Positions 1-7,230 of a DNA stretch of 23,945 bases are shown piece after piece. Positions within the stretch are counted from its first letter, which is position 1. Every line of letters begins with the position of its first letter. This DNA is from Rhodothermaceae bacterium (GTDB taxonomy: Bacteria; Bacteroidota; Rhodothermia; Rhodothermales; Rubricoccaceae), in NCBI GenBank assembly GCA_013003465.1, contig JABDIZ010000013.1, positions 1 to 23,945 on the forward strand. Direction: 5' to 3'. The position numbers were made by a program, and so were the translations under genes. The notes under the pieces are model-generated. The model was not told the DNA's origin and made no database searches. It was given only the letters and a program-made list of their open reading frames with translations.

Positions 1-72
1 GGGCTGCGCTTCGCGATCCGGGAGGGTGGCCGGACGGTGGGAGCCGGGGTCGTCTCCAAAATCCTCGACTAA
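1..72 (+). CDS. tuf: Elongation factor Tu, C-terminal end (partial)
   Basis: The first 23 codons read in frame 1 give a peptide starting GLRFAIREGGRTVGAG, followed by a TAA stop at 70-72. This is the highly conserved C-terminus of EF-Tu (last strand of domain 3). EF-Tu delivers aminoacyl-tRNA to the ribosomal A site as a GTP complex. The rest of the gene lies left of the window. A tuf gene directly before rpsJ is the usual end of the str operon in many bacteria, which supports the call despite the short length. Confidence 0.93.
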   Translation, partial: GLRFAIREGGRTVGAGVVSKILD

Positions 73-157
73 TCAAGAGCTAGGGGCTGTGAGCTATGAG
101 CTTCGAGCCCTTCGCTCTAACCCCACAGCTTACAGCCTAAAGCTCACAGCCAAACAC
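73..157. repeat. Heptad-phased intergenic element A (tuf-rpsJ)
   Basis: The whole gap reads as 7-base units. From 73 to about 114 they follow CTNNGAG (for example CTGTGAG at 87 and CTATGAG at 94). From 123 to 157 they follow NNACAGC (TTACAGC at 130, TCACAGC at 144), and the last unit ends at the base before the rpsJ ATG. A perfect 11-bp inverted repeat, GGCTGTGAGCT at 85-95 and its complement at 141-151, links the two halves, so the RNA could fold into a hairpin next to the start codon. No U-run follows, so it is not a standard terminator. Confidence 0.75.
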
Positions 158-466
158 ATGGCAAGCCAGAAGATTCGGATCAAGCTCAAGTCGTACGACC
201 ACTCGCTGGTCGACAAGAGCGCCGAGAAAATCATTCGCACGGTGAAGTCGACCGGTGCGGTCGTGAGCGGCCCGATTCCGCTCCCGACGCACAAGCAGAT
301 CGTCACCGTCCTCCGTGGACCGCACGTGGACAAGAAAGCCCGCGAGCAGTTCGAAACGCGCGCCCACAAGCGCCTCATTGACATCCTCTCGACCTCGTCC
401 AAGACGGTCGACGCGCTGATGAAGCTGGAGCTTCCCAGTGGCGTGGACGTCGAGATCAAGGTTTGA
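158..466 (+). CDS. rpsJ: 30S ribosomal protein S10
   Basis: A 102-residue protein of normal S10 length starting MASQKIRIKLKSYDH, with the conserved PLPTHKQIVTVLRGPHV segment near residues 40-56. S10 sits in the head of the small subunit and, in some bacteria, also acts with NusB in antitermination. The ATG at 158 is preferred because upstream in-frame starts fall inside tuf, and the S10 N-terminus matches the family from here. No Shine-Dalgarno sequence precedes it; a heptad-repeat element ends at base 157. It is the first gene of the S10 cluster, but the next gene is a lipoprotein rather than rplC. Confidence 0.97.
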   Translation: MASQKIRIKLKSYDHSLVDKSAEKIIRTVKSTGAVVSGPIPLPTHKQIVTVLRGPHVDKKAREQFETRAHKRLIDILSTSSKTVDALMKLELPSGVDVEIKV

Positions 467-486
467 CAGAGAGCGTGTGCTCCCTG

Positions 487-1038
487 ATGCTTCGTCGTCT
501 CTCCCATCTCGTCCTGATCCTCACGGCTGCGCTCGGCCTTGCCGCGTGCGACTCGGCCGAGGAACTCAGCCAGACCGATGCCGAACTGATCGTCGGCTTC
601 TGGTTGGCGACGGACGCCGGCGTCCGCACGATTGTCCCCGGCGTGACCGTGAGCGTCTTCGACGCGCTCGGCGCGGGCGACGAGATCGCGATGGAGTTCG
701 AGGCCAACGGCCAGTTCGCCTTCGCGTTCGATGTCGATGACGACGCCAGCATCACCGTGAGCAGCATTGAGATTCCGCTCGCGGATGTCAACCTGACCGG
801 CACCTATACGGTGGACGACGCGGCCAATCGCCTCGCGCTCACCCCGGCCGGGACGTCGGCCGCCGCCCTCGTCGAGTACGATTTCAACGGCGAGAACGCG
901 TTCGACCTGATCGTAGAAGACCCCGAATTGGTGGCGCTGCTCTTCGGCATCGCAGATGCCGACCTGCTCGCCACCGTTGTTACCGGCGCCGAACTGACGT
1001 TCAGCCGCCAATCCTCCCCTGTCCTCACGCTTAACTAA
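487..1038 (+). CDS. Predicted lipoprotein inserted between rpsJ and rplC
   Basis: A 183-residue protein of unrecognised family. Residues 1-21 form a lipoprotein signal: basic MLRR, a hydrophobic stretch (LVLILTAALGL) and lipobox LAAC, with Cys21 as the predicted lipidation site, so it should be anchored in the cell envelope. The mature part is acidic and looks rich in beta strands. The order GFW near residue 36, then FEANGQFAF and LTGTYTVDDAANRLAL, resembles small lipocalin-like barrels, but this is only a resemblance. ATG 487 is chosen, 20 bases after the rpsJ stop; a TTG at 463 would overlap that stop and lengthen the signal peptide. The stop is 15 bases before rplC, so co-transcription with ribosomal genes is likely. 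Codon use looks like that of its neighbours. Confidence 0.85.
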   Translation: MLRRLSHLVLILTAALGLAACDSAEELSQTDAELIVGFWLATDAGVRTIVPGVTVSVFDALGAGDEIAMEFEANGQFAFAFDVDDDASITVSSIEIPLADVNLTGTYTVDDAANRLALTPAGTSAAALVEYDFNGENAFDLIVEDPELVALLFGIADADLLATVVTGAELTFSRQSSPVLTLN

Positions 1039-1053
1039 ACCAGCGAGGTTTCA

Positions 1054-1683
1054 ATGAGCGGCATTCTCGGCCGGAAGGTCGGCATGACCACCATCTTCGA
1101 TGACTTTGGCGACCAGGTCGTCTGCACTGTCATCGAAGCAGGGCCATGCCCTGTCACCCAGGTCAAGACCATCGAGACGGACGGCTATGACGCCGTGCAA
1201 CTCGGCTTTGTTGACAAGAAGGCCAAGCGCACCACCAAGGCGCTCGCCGGCCATTTCGAAGCCGCGGGCGTCGAGCCCAAGCGCCACCTCGTCGAGTTCC
1301 GCAACTGGAGCGGCGAGGAGACCCCCGACCTCGGCACCGACGTCACTGTCGCCGAGGTCTTCGAAGAAGGCGACGCGATCCGCGTGACGGGTACCTCGAA
1401 GGGCAAGGGCTTCCAGGGTGTCGTCAAGCGCCACGGTTTCCGCGGCGTCAACGATGCCACGCACGGCCAGCACAACCGCCAGCGGGCGCCCGGCTCCATC
1501 GGCCAGGCGTCGAGCCCGAGCCGCGTCTTCAAGGGCGTCAAGATGGCGGGCCGCACGGGCGGCGAGCGCGTGACGGTCAAGGGCCTCCGCGTCGTGCGTC
1601 TGCTCCCGGAGCAGAACCTGCTGCTCGTCAAGGGCGCTGTGCCCGGTCCTAAGAAGGGCCTTCTCGAAATCCGCAAGGCGTAA
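1054..1683 (+). CDS. rplC: 50S ribosomal protein L3
   Basis: A 209-residue protein matching bacterial L3 in length. It starts MSGILGRKVGMT and has the GKGFQGVVKRHGFRG segment (residues 117-131) and the GSIGQ loop (147-151) that reaches toward the peptidyl-transferase centre; the Gln of this loop is methylated in E. coli. L3 is an early assembly protein of the large subunit. A weak GAGG lies about 8 bases before the ATG. The gene sits 15 bases after the inserted lipoprotein gene and 25 bases before rplD. Confidence 0.98.
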   Translation: MSGILGRKVGMTTIFDDFGDQVVCTVIEAGPCPVTQVKTIETDGYDAVQLGFVDKKAKRTTKALAGHFEAAGVEPKRHLVEFRNWSGEETPDLGTDVTVAEVFEEGDAIRVTGTSKGKGFQGVVKRHGFRGVNDATHGQHNRQRAPGSIGQASSPSRVFKGVKMAGRTGGERVTVKGLRVVRLLPEQNLLLVKGAVPGPKKGLLEIRKA

Positions 1684-1708
1684 CGCCTCCGACTGAACCG
1701 CAACTGCG

Positions 1709-2392
1709 ATGAACCTCCCCGTTTACTCCCGCGATGGCAGCGAGTCCGGCCGCTCGGTCGAGCTCGACGAGCAGGTCTTCGGTCTGGAGCCGAACGACCA
1801 CGTCATCTGGCTCGACGTGCGCGCCATCCAGGCGCACGGCCGTCAGGGCACGCACAAGACCAAAGAGCGTGGCGAAGTCGCCAAGTCGCGCCGTAAGCTC
1901 TATCGGCAGAAAGGCACGGGCCACGCGCGTGCCGGTGACGCCAGGAGCCCGCTGCGCAAAGGCGGCGGTACCATCTTTGGCCCCAAGCCGCACGAGTACC
2001 GCCTCAGCGTCAACAAGAAGACGCGCAAGCTGGCGCGCCGTAGCGCCCTCGCGCACAAGCTTAACGCCGACGCCGTCCGCTTCATCGAGGACTTCGCCTT
2101 CGACGCGCCCAAGACGCGCGACATGGCCGACATCCTCCAGGGTCACGACCTCACGGACCGGAAGGTGCTCTTCCTGACCGCCGACCGCGACGACACGCTC
2201 TACCGCTCGGGCCGCAACCTCAAGAAGCTGAGCATCCTTCCGGCTGCGCAGGCCTCCACGCTCGACCTCATGCATGCGCAGGTCGTGCTCGTGCAGGAAG
2301 GCGCCCTGGGCCCGCTCACGGACGCCCTCCGTTCCTCCTCGAAGCCCTCCGCCGTCGAAGCCGACGGGTCTACTGAGGCCGCCGAGGCCTAA
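1709..2392 (+). CDS. rplD: 50S ribosomal protein L4
   Basis: A 227-residue L4 with the conserved loop RQKGTGHARAGDARSP (about residues 71-86), which lines the nascent-peptide exit tunnel. In E. coli L4 also represses its own operon; whether that happens here is unknown. After the globular domain the last ~20 residues are a Ser/Ala/Glu-rich tail, one of several such extensions in this cluster. The start at ATG 1709 gives the usual short N-terminus (MNLPVYSRDG). No Shine-Dalgarno sequence is visible. Confidence 0.97.
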   Translation: MNLPVYSRDGSESGRSVELDEQVFGLEPNDHVIWLDVRAIQAHGRQGTHKTKERGEVAKSRRKLYRQKGTGHARAGDARSPLRKGGGTIFGPKPHEYRLSVNKKTRKLARRSALAHKLNADAVRFIEDFAFDAPKTRDMADILQGHDLTDRKVLFLTADRDDTLYRSGRNLKKLSILPAAQASTLDLMHAQVVLVQEGALGPLTDALRSSSKPSAVEADGSTEAAEA

Positions 2393-2422
2393 GGGGCCGC
2401 TGCCCCACCGACTGACTCCATC

Positions 2423-2719
2423 ATGGCCAAGTCCATTATCCTCAAGCCCATCGTCACCGAGAAGATGACCCGCCTCATGGAGGAGGGTCGGCACTACGCC
2501 TTCAAGGTGGCCAAGGACGCCAACAAGATTCAGATCCGCCAGGCCATCGAGGCGCGCTACCCCGGCGTCGAGATCAAGGACGTGCGGACGATGATCGTGC
2601 GCGGCAAGCGCAAGCGGCAGATGACCCGCCGCGGCGTCATGCAGGGGCGCCAGGCTTCCTACAAGAAGGCCATCGTAACGCTCCGCTCCGGCGAGATCGA
2701 CTTCTTCGAGAGCGTCTAA
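2423..2719 (+). CDS. rplW: 50S ribosomal protein L23
   Basis: A 98-residue protein of normal L23 length: ILKPIVTEKMTRLMEEGRHYAF at the N-terminus and the KPIVTEK signature. L23 lies at the mouth of the exit tunnel and docks trigger factor and signal recognition particle. It follows rplD by 30 bases and precedes rplB by 68 bases. The start at ATG 2423 is supported by the family N-terminus. It has no visible Shine-Dalgarno sequence. Confidence 0.97.
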   Translation: MAKSIILKPIVTEKMTRLMEEGRHYAFKVAKDANKIQIRQAIEARYPGVEIKDVRTMIVRGKRKRQMTRRGVMQGRQASYKKAIVTLRSGEIDFFESV

Positions 2720-2787
2720 CTGACTAACCGGGCGCAAAGCCGCTCGCCGTCCGGCGCGCTGGCACGTAGGCCCAAACCTTTTGAACC

Positions 2788-3618
2788 ATGGCAATCCGTA
2801 AGCTGAAGCCCAACACGCCGGGTCAGCGCCAGCGCTCGGTCTCGGCCTTCGACACGATTACGAAGTCGGAGCCCGAGAAGAGCCTGCTCGCGCCGGTCAA
2901 GCGCCACGGCGGACGCAACAACACGGGCCGCATCACGGTGCGGCACCAGGGGGGCGGCCACAAGCGCCGCTACCGCATCATCGACTTCAAGCGCAACAAG
3001 CTGGGCATCCCGGCGCGCGTGGCGTCCATCGAGTACGACCCGAACCGCTCGGCGCGCATCGCGCTGCTGGTGTACGCGGACGGCGAGAAGCGCTACATCA
3101 TCGCGCCGGATAAGCTGACCGTCGGTGAGACGGTCATGAATGGCCCCGACGCGCCGCCGGAGCGCGGCAACTGCCTGCCGCTGGCCAACATCCCACTCGG
3201 TACGTTCGTCCACGCCATTGAGATGGTGCCGGGCAAGGGCGCGCAGCTCGCCCGCTCGGCTGGAACGTTCGCGCAGCTCACCGCCCGCGAGGGCAAGAAG
3301 GCCACGCTGCGCCTGCCGTCGAGCGAAGTGCGCATGGTACCCGTGCAGTGCATGGCGACCATCGGGACGACGTCCAACCCCGACCACATGAACATCGAAC
3401 TCGGGAAAGCAGGCCGCAGCCGCTGGCTCGGCATCCGCCCGAAGACGCGCGGTGTGGCCATGAACCCGGTCGATCACCCGATGGGGGGCGGCGAGGGCAA
3501 GGCTTCCGGCGGTCACCCGAAGTCGCCCACCGGTGTGCCAGCTAAGGGCTACAAGACTCGCAAAAAGAACAAGGCCTCCAACCAGTTCATCGTCCGCCGC
3601 CGCAAGAAGAAGCGCTAA
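2788..3618 (+). CDS. rplB: 50S ribosomal protein L2
   Basis: A 276-residue L2 with GRNNTGRITVRHQGGGHKR (residues ~47-65) and the C-terminal MNPVDHPMGGGEGK segment. The His in that segment is the conserved residue near the peptidyl-transferase centre. L2 bridges the subunits and is required for 50S assembly. The length and both signatures are canonical. The gene ends in a lysine/arginine-rich tail (RRRKKKR). A heptad-phased repeat fills the gap that follows. Confidence 0.98.
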   Translation: MAIRKLKPNTPGQRQRSVSAFDTITKSEPEKSLLAPVKRHGGRNNTGRITVRHQGGGHKRRYRIIDFKRNKLGIPARVASIEYDPNRSARIALLVYADGEKRYIIAPDKLTVGETVMNGPDAPPERGNCLPLANIPLGTFVHAIEMVPGKGAQLARSAGTFAQLTAREGKKATLRLPSSEVRMVPVQCMATIGTTSNPDHMNIELGKAGRSRWLGIRPKTRGVAMNPVDHPMGGGEGKASGGHPKSPTGVPAKGYKTRKKNKASNQFIVRRRKKKR

Positions 3619-3621
3619 GCC

Positions 3622-3684
3622 GGTTTACGATTTCAGATGGGCGCGTTTCAATCGCCAATCGCAGATCGACATTCGACAATCCTC
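3622..3684. repeat. Heptad-phased intergenic element B (rplB-rpsS)
   Basis: Seven-base units run through the gap. The left part (3622-3649) has units such as GATTTCA at 3629. The right part (3650-3684) follows AATCGAC (AATCGCC at 3650, GATCGAC at 3664, ATTCGAC at 3671) and ends in phase with the rpsS ATG at 3685. CGATTT of the left arm is complementary to AATCG of the right arm, so imperfect pairing in several registers is possible. Confidence 0.65.
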
Positions 3685-3966
3685 ATGGCTCGTTCCCTCC
3701 GCAAAGGCCCCTTCATTCATTACAAGCTCCGCCAGAAGGTGGAGGCGATGAATGAGGGCGGCAAAAAGAAGGTGATCAAGACGTGGAGCCGCGGCTCCAT
3801 GATCGTTCCCGAGATGATCGGGCACACCTTCGCTGTCCACAACGGCAAGCAGTTCGTCCCCGTCTACGTGACCGAGAACATGATCGGCCACAAGCTCGGC
3901 GAGTTCGCGCCCACCCGCACCTTCCGGGGGCATGCGGGCGGCGGCAAGGCCGACCGGCGCCGCTAG
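3685..3966 (+). CDS. rpsS: 30S ribosomal protein S19
   Basis: A 93-residue S19 beginning MARSLRKGPFIHYKL, with the WSRGSMIVPEMIGHTFAVHNG core and the C-terminal GEFAPTRTFRGHAG signature. S19 is in the 30S head and contacts the A-site finger of the large subunit. An upstream in-frame ATG at 3637 would add residues encoded by the heptad repeat that are absent from the family, so ATG 3685 is preferred. No Shine-Dalgarno sequence; the heptad element abuts the start. Confidence 0.97.
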   Translation: MARSLRKGPFIHYKLRQKVEAMNEGGKKKVIKTWSRGSMIVPEMIGHTFAVHNGKQFVPVYVTENMIGHKLGEFAPTRTFRGHAGGGKADRRR

Positions 3967-3973
3967 TGATTCA

Positions 3974-4045
3974 TGGCGCGCGGCGTAGCCGGTGAGAAAC
4001 CCTTCTCCCGAAACACGCAGCACGCACGACGCAACACGACCTACC
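3974..4045. repeat. Heptad-phased intergenic element C (rpsS-rplV)
   Basis: The right arm (4011-4045) is clear: units follow CANCACG (CAGCACG at 4018, CACGACG at 4025, CAACACG at 4032) and end in phase with the rplV ATG at 4046. The left part (from 3974) has GGCG-type units, TGGCGCG then CGGCGTA, and is weaker. It has the same architecture as elements A and D, with an unrelated heptad sequence. Confidence 0.6.
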
Positions 4046-4408
4046 ATGCAAGCACGCGCACGACAACAATACATTCGCACCTCGCCACGCAAGATGCGCA
4101 TCGTGGCCGATGTGGTCCGGGGCAAGAACGTGGAACAGGCGCTCACCACGCTCCACTTCATGCCGCAGAAGGCCGCGCGCACCATCGAGCGGATCCTCCA
4201 CTCGGCGGTCGCCAACCTGATCGACCAGAACCCGGACGAGCGGATCGACGAGACCGCCCTCGTGGTGACCGAGATCCGTGTCGATGAGGCGCCATACCTC
4301 AAACGCTTCCGCCCCGTCTCGCGGGGCCGCGCGCACCCGATCCTGAAGCGATCCAGTCACCTCAGTGTGGCCGTGGGCCTGCCCGAAGGCACGCCCGCGG
4401 ACGCCTAA
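4046..4408 (+). CDS. rplV: 50S ribosomal protein L22
   Basis: A 120-residue L22. The N-terminal QYIRTSPRKMRIVADVVRGK, the middle AARTIERILHSAVANL and the C-terminal PYLKRFRPVSRGRAHPILKR (the beta-hairpin that lines the exit tunnel) are typical. The start is placed at ATG 4046 because the 54 bases before it in frame are heptad repeat and give a peptide without homology to the family. The normal neighbours are present: rpsS before, rpsC after. Confidence 0.96.
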   Translation: MQARARQQYIRTSPRKMRIVADVVRGKNVEQALTTLHFMPQKAARTIERILHSAVANLIDQNPDERIDETALVVTEIRVDEAPYLKRFRPVSRGRAHPILKRSSHLSVAVGLPEGTPADA

Positions 4409-4447
4409 GCGCGACGCTCTACCTCCTTAGCTAATCCCGAGAGACCT

Positions 4448-5269
4448 GTGGGACAGAAATCAAATCCAGTCGGCCTGCGCCTGGGCATCGTTCGCGGTTG
4501 GGACTCCAACTGGTTCGAAACCGGTTCGTACGCCGAGAAGCTCGTCGAAGACGAGGAAATCCGGCGCTACCTCAACGCGCGCCTCAAGCGCGCAGGCCTG
4601 AGCCGCGTCGTGATCGAGCGGACGCCTAAGCGCGTGATTCTCACGCTGCACACGTCGCGCCCCGGTGTGGTCATTGGCCGCGGCGGCTCTGAGGTGGAGA
4701 AGCTGCGCGAGGAGCTCAAGCAGCTCACGTCGAAGGACATCCAGATCAACATCAACGAGATCAAGCGTCCGGAGCTGGACGCCTCGCTCGTCGCGCAGAA
4801 CATCGCGCAGCAGCTCGAAGGCCGCGTCTCGTTCCGCCGTGCCATGAAGCAGGCGCTCGGCGCCGCCATGCGCATGGGCGCCCAGGGCATCCACATCAAG
4901 GTAGCGGGTCGTCTGGGCGGCGCAGAGATGGGCCGCGTTGAGCAGTACATGGAGGGCCGCGTGCCGCTCCACACGCTCCGCGCCGACATCGACTACGCCT
5001 CGGCGACAGCCTATACGATCTACGGGACGACCGGCGTGAAGGTCTGGATCTTCCACGGCGAGATCATCGGCAAGCCCGACTTGAGCCCGAACGCCCAGGC
5101 GCAGCGCCAGCAGGCCGCCGCGCCGCCGCCGCCAGAGCGCCGCCGTCGTGGCGGACGCGATAACCGCGGTGGCCGCGACAACAAGGGTGGTGGAGACAAC
5201 CGGGGCCGCGGTGGCCGTGGTGGTGGCCGTGGCCGTCGAGGCGGCAGCGGCAACCAGTCGTCCTCCTGA
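4448..5269 (+). CDS. rpsC: 30S ribosomal protein S3 with an Arg/Gly-rich tail
   Basis: A 273-residue S3 starting at GTG 4448 (MGQKSNPVGLRLGIVRGWDS, the conserved N-terminus). The KH domain has the GXXG-type loop VVIGRGG at 74-80, and the C-terminal S3 domain ends near residue 212. S3 helps form the mRNA entry channel helicase. Residues 231-267 are an RGG/RG-rich tail preceded by a Pro run (226-229), making the protein about 40-60 residues longer than common S3. Such tails usually bind RNA without fixed structure; the role here is inferred. GAGAG a few bases upstream is the only Shine-Dalgarno-like hint. Confidence 0.96.
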   Translation: MGQKSNPVGLRLGIVRGWDSNWFETGSYAEKLVEDEEIRRYLNARLKRAGLSRVVIERTPKRVILTLHTSRPGVVIGRGGSEVEKLREELKQLTSKDIQININEIKRPELDASLVAQNIAQQLEGRVSFRRAMKQALGAAMRMGAQGIHIKVAGRLGGAEMGRVEQYMEGRVPLHTLRADIDYASATAYTIYGTTGVKVWIFHGEIIGKPDLSPNAQAQRQQAAAPPPPERRRRGGRDNRGGRDNKGGGDNRGRGGRGGGRGRRGGSGNQSSS

Positions 5270-5313
5270 TCGACCCCGTTCCCTTTTCTACTGACTGAGA
5301 CTGAGAAACTGCC

Positions 5314-6144
5314 ATGTTGATGCCCAAGCGGACCAAGTTCCGCAAGATGCAGAAGGGCCGCGTCAAAGGCCTGGCCCAGCGCGGTGCGCGGGTCAACTTC
5401 GGCGACTTTGGCATCAAGGCCCTCGAATCGGGCTGGATTACCAGCCGCCAGATCGAGGCCGCCCGTATCGCCATGACCCGCCGCATGAAGCGCGTGGGCA
5501 AAGTCTGGATCCGCGTCTTCCCCGACAAGCCGATCACGAAGAAGCCGGCCGAAACCCGCATGGGTAAGGGCAAGGGCTCGCCTGAGTACTGGGTGGCCGT
5601 GGTCAAGCCCGGTCGCATCCTCTTCGAACTCGGCGGCGTGCCCGAGGACCTCGCCCGCGAGGCGATGCGCCTGGCTATCCAGAAGCTGCCCATCAAGTGC
5701 AAGGTGGTCGTCCGCCCGGACTTCCACACCTACATGCCGAAGGGCACCGAGGCGAGTGAAGCCTCGACCCTCAAGGCGACCGTCATGACGGATGACCTGA
5801 CCAAGATCTACGGCCTCGGCAAGACGCTCGTAACGCTCTTGGAGGACGAGGGCATCACAACCTATGCCGGTCTGGCGAACCTCTCCCTGGATCGCCTCCG
5901 CGAGATCATCACCGCCGACGGTACCGACGAAGCCTCGGTCAACGAGGAAACGTGGGTTCGCCAGGCGCAGCTCCTCGCTGACGGCAACTACGACGAACTC
6001 AACGACTACGTCGACGCCCTCCGGGCCGAAGATGGCAACGAGATCGTGACCGAGCCGGAGGCCGCTGCTGAGACGCCCGAGGCGGACGCGGATGCGGCTG
6101 CCGACGAGGCGACGGACGACGGCGCCGACGACGAGAACGCTTAA
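5314..6144 (+). CDS. rplP: 50S ribosomal protein L16 fused to a helix-hairpin-helix-like domain and acidic tail
   Basis: Residues 1-142 are a full L16 (MLMPKRTKFRKMQKGRVKG at the start; KGSPEYWVAVVKPGRILFE at 88-106), which sits near the A-site tRNA and central protuberance. Most L16 proteins stop near 140 residues; this one has 276. Residues 160-241 (DNA 5791-6036) form an extra domain starting DDLTKIYGLGKTLVTLLEDEG, a helix-hairpin-helix-like GLG motif. It continues with ITTYAGLA and ends with an NEETW...QAQLLADG segment. The last 35 residues are almost all Ala, Glu, Asp and Thr. The same extra domain occurs in L17 of this window. The reading frame is continuous, so this is a real fusion rather than a frameshift. 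Confidence 0.96.
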   Translation: MLMPKRTKFRKMQKGRVKGLAQRGARVNFGDFGIKALESGWITSRQIEAARIAMTRRMKRVGKVWIRVFPDKPITKKPAETRMGKGKGSPEYWVAVVKPGRILFELGGVPEDLAREAMRLAIQKLPIKCKVVVRPDFHTYMPKGTEASEASTLKATVMTDDLTKIYGLGKTLVTLLEDEGITTYAGLANLSLDRLREIITADGTDEASVNEETWVRQAQLLADGNYDELNDYVDALRAEDGNEIVTEPEAAAETPEADADAAADEATDDGADDENA

Positions 6145-6161
6145 CCCTTTCCCACGAGGCC

Positions 6162-6377
6162 ATGAAGCCCCAAGAAATCCGCGACCTCTCCGTAGAGGAG
6201 ATCGCCCAGCGTATTGAGGAGGACGAGCGCGAGCTGTCCCGGCTCGCCTTTCAGCAGGCGATCGCGGGGCTGGAGAATCCGCTCATCCTCCGCACGATTC
6301 GCCGCGAAGTCGCACGCCTGAAGACCATCCTGAACGAGAAAGAGACCGAGGCCACTGAGGCATCCGCCTCCGCCTAG
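6162..6377 (+). CDS. rpmC: 50S ribosomal protein L29
   Basis: A 71-residue L29, mostly two helices: EIRDLSVEEIAQRIEEDERELSRLAF then NPLILRTIRREVARLKTILNEKE. L29 lies beside L23 at the tunnel exit. It starts 17 bases after rplP, the tightest spacing in the S10 part, with GAGG about 6 bases upstream. The last ten residues (ATEASASA type) are a short low-complexity tail. Confidence 0.95.
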   Translation: MKPQEIRDLSVEEIAQRIEEDERELSRLAFQQAIAGLENPLILRTIRREVARLKTILNEKETEATEASASA

Positions 6378-6392
6378 GCTCCCCACCCGTAG

Positions 6393-6415
6393 TTGGTGAG
6401 ATGCCAGCTCACCAA
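6393..6415 (+). promoter_or_regulatory. Perfect 8-bp hairpin before rpsQ
   Basis: TTGGTGAG at 6393-6400 pairs exactly with CTCACCAA at 6408-6415 across a 7-base loop. It lies in the 62-base rpmC-rpsQ gap, 24 bases before the chosen rpsQ ATG. No U-run follows, so a translational or RNA-stability role is more likely than termination. Function is inferred. Confidence 0.5.
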
Positions 6416-6439
6416 GCGAATAGCCACTCATATCCCGCT

Positions 6440-6790
6440 ATGGCAGAAATCACAGATACCCCGGCTGCTGAGGCGCCCGTCACGGAGGAGCCTACGAGCA
6501 CTCCCGCCCCGGCCCCCGCCGCCGACGAACCGACCGTGGAGCGCAACGCGCGCAAGCAGCGCATCGGCCTCGTCGTCTCCGCCAAGATGGACAAGACCAT
6601 TACCGTCGCCATTGAGCGGCAGGTCAAGCACCCCATCTACGGCAAGTTCATCAAGCAGACGACCAAGCTCAAGGCCCACGACGAGACCAACGACGCGGGT
6701 GAGGGCGACACCGTCCGCATCCAGGAGACGCGCCCGCTCTCGAAGACGAAGCGCTGGCGCCTCGTCGAGATCATCGAGCGCGCTCGCTAA
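6440..6790 (+). CDS. rpsQ: 30S ribosomal protein S17 with an acidic N-terminal extension
   Basis: A 116-residue protein. The S17 core (RKQRIGLVVSAKMDKTITVAI onward, through DTVRIQETRPLSKTKRWRLVEI) starts near residue 37 and is canonical. Residues 1-36 are an Ala/Pro/Thr/Glu-rich extension not found in typical S17 (about 85 residues). ATG 6440 is preferred to the in-frame ATG 6401, which lies in the loop of a perfect hairpin. S17 binds 16S rRNA helices 7 and 11 as a primary assembly protein. Confidence 0.94.
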   Translation: MAEITDTPAAEAPVTEEPTSTPAPAPAADEPTVERNARKQRIGLVVSAKMDKTITVAIERQVKHPIYGKFIKQTTKLKAHDETNDAGEGDTVRIQETRPLSKTKRWRLVEIIERAR

Positions 6791-6861
6791 CTGATTGTCG
6801 AACGACGCATGACTGGAGGTCGGCCGTTGCGCCGCTCCGTCATCTCAACCTCGGAACTCCC

Positions 6862-7230
6862 ATGATCCAACAGGAATCCCGACTCGCCGTCGCCGACAAC
6901 AGTGGAGCAAAGGAAGTCCTTTGCATCCGCGTGCTCGGTGGGTCCAAGCGCCGCTATGCGGGCGTGGGCGACAAGATCGTCGTCACCGTCAAGAACGCCA
7001 TCCCCGGCGGCAACGTGAAGAAGGGCGATGTCTCGCGCGCCGTCATCGTGCGCACGAAAAAGGAGTACCGCCGCAAGGACGGTACCTACATCCGCTTCGA
7101 CGAGAACGCCGCCGTGCTCCTCAACGACGCCGACGAGCCACGCGGCACGCGCATCTTTGGGCCGGTGGCCCGCGAACTCCGAGAAAAGGAGTTCATGCGC
7201 ATCGTCTCCCTCGCCCCTGAAGTCCTCTGA
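6862..7230 (+). CDS. rplN: 50S ribosomal protein L14
   Basis: A 122-residue L14, the exact usual length: MIQQESRLAVADNSGAKEVLCIRVLGGS at the start, then KKGDVSRAVIVRTKKEYRRKDGTYIRFDENAAVL. L14 forms an intersubunit bridge and is the docking site of the silencing factor RsfS. It opens the spc part of the cluster. The TGA stop at 7228-7230 overlaps the first heptad of the repeat that follows. Confidence 0.98.
   Translation: MIQQESRLAVADNSGAKEVLCIRVLGGSKRRYAGVGDKIVVTVKNAIPGGNVKKGDVSRAVIVRTKKEYRRKDGTYIRFDENAAVLLNDADEPRGTRIFGPVARELREKEFMRIVSLAPEVL

Noticed and set aside
463..486. TTG start at 463 for the lipoprotein, overlapping the rpsJ stop
   Set aside because: It would put polar residues and an extra Cys before the signal peptide. 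ATG 487 gives a normal short basic N-terminus. Translational coupling through the overlap cannot be fully excluded.
130..1011. 293-codon minus-strand frame across rpsJ and the lipoprotein gene
   Set aside because: It runs antisense through the certain rpsJ gene and shows no recognisable domain, whereas the + strand frame has a clean signal peptide and lipobox.
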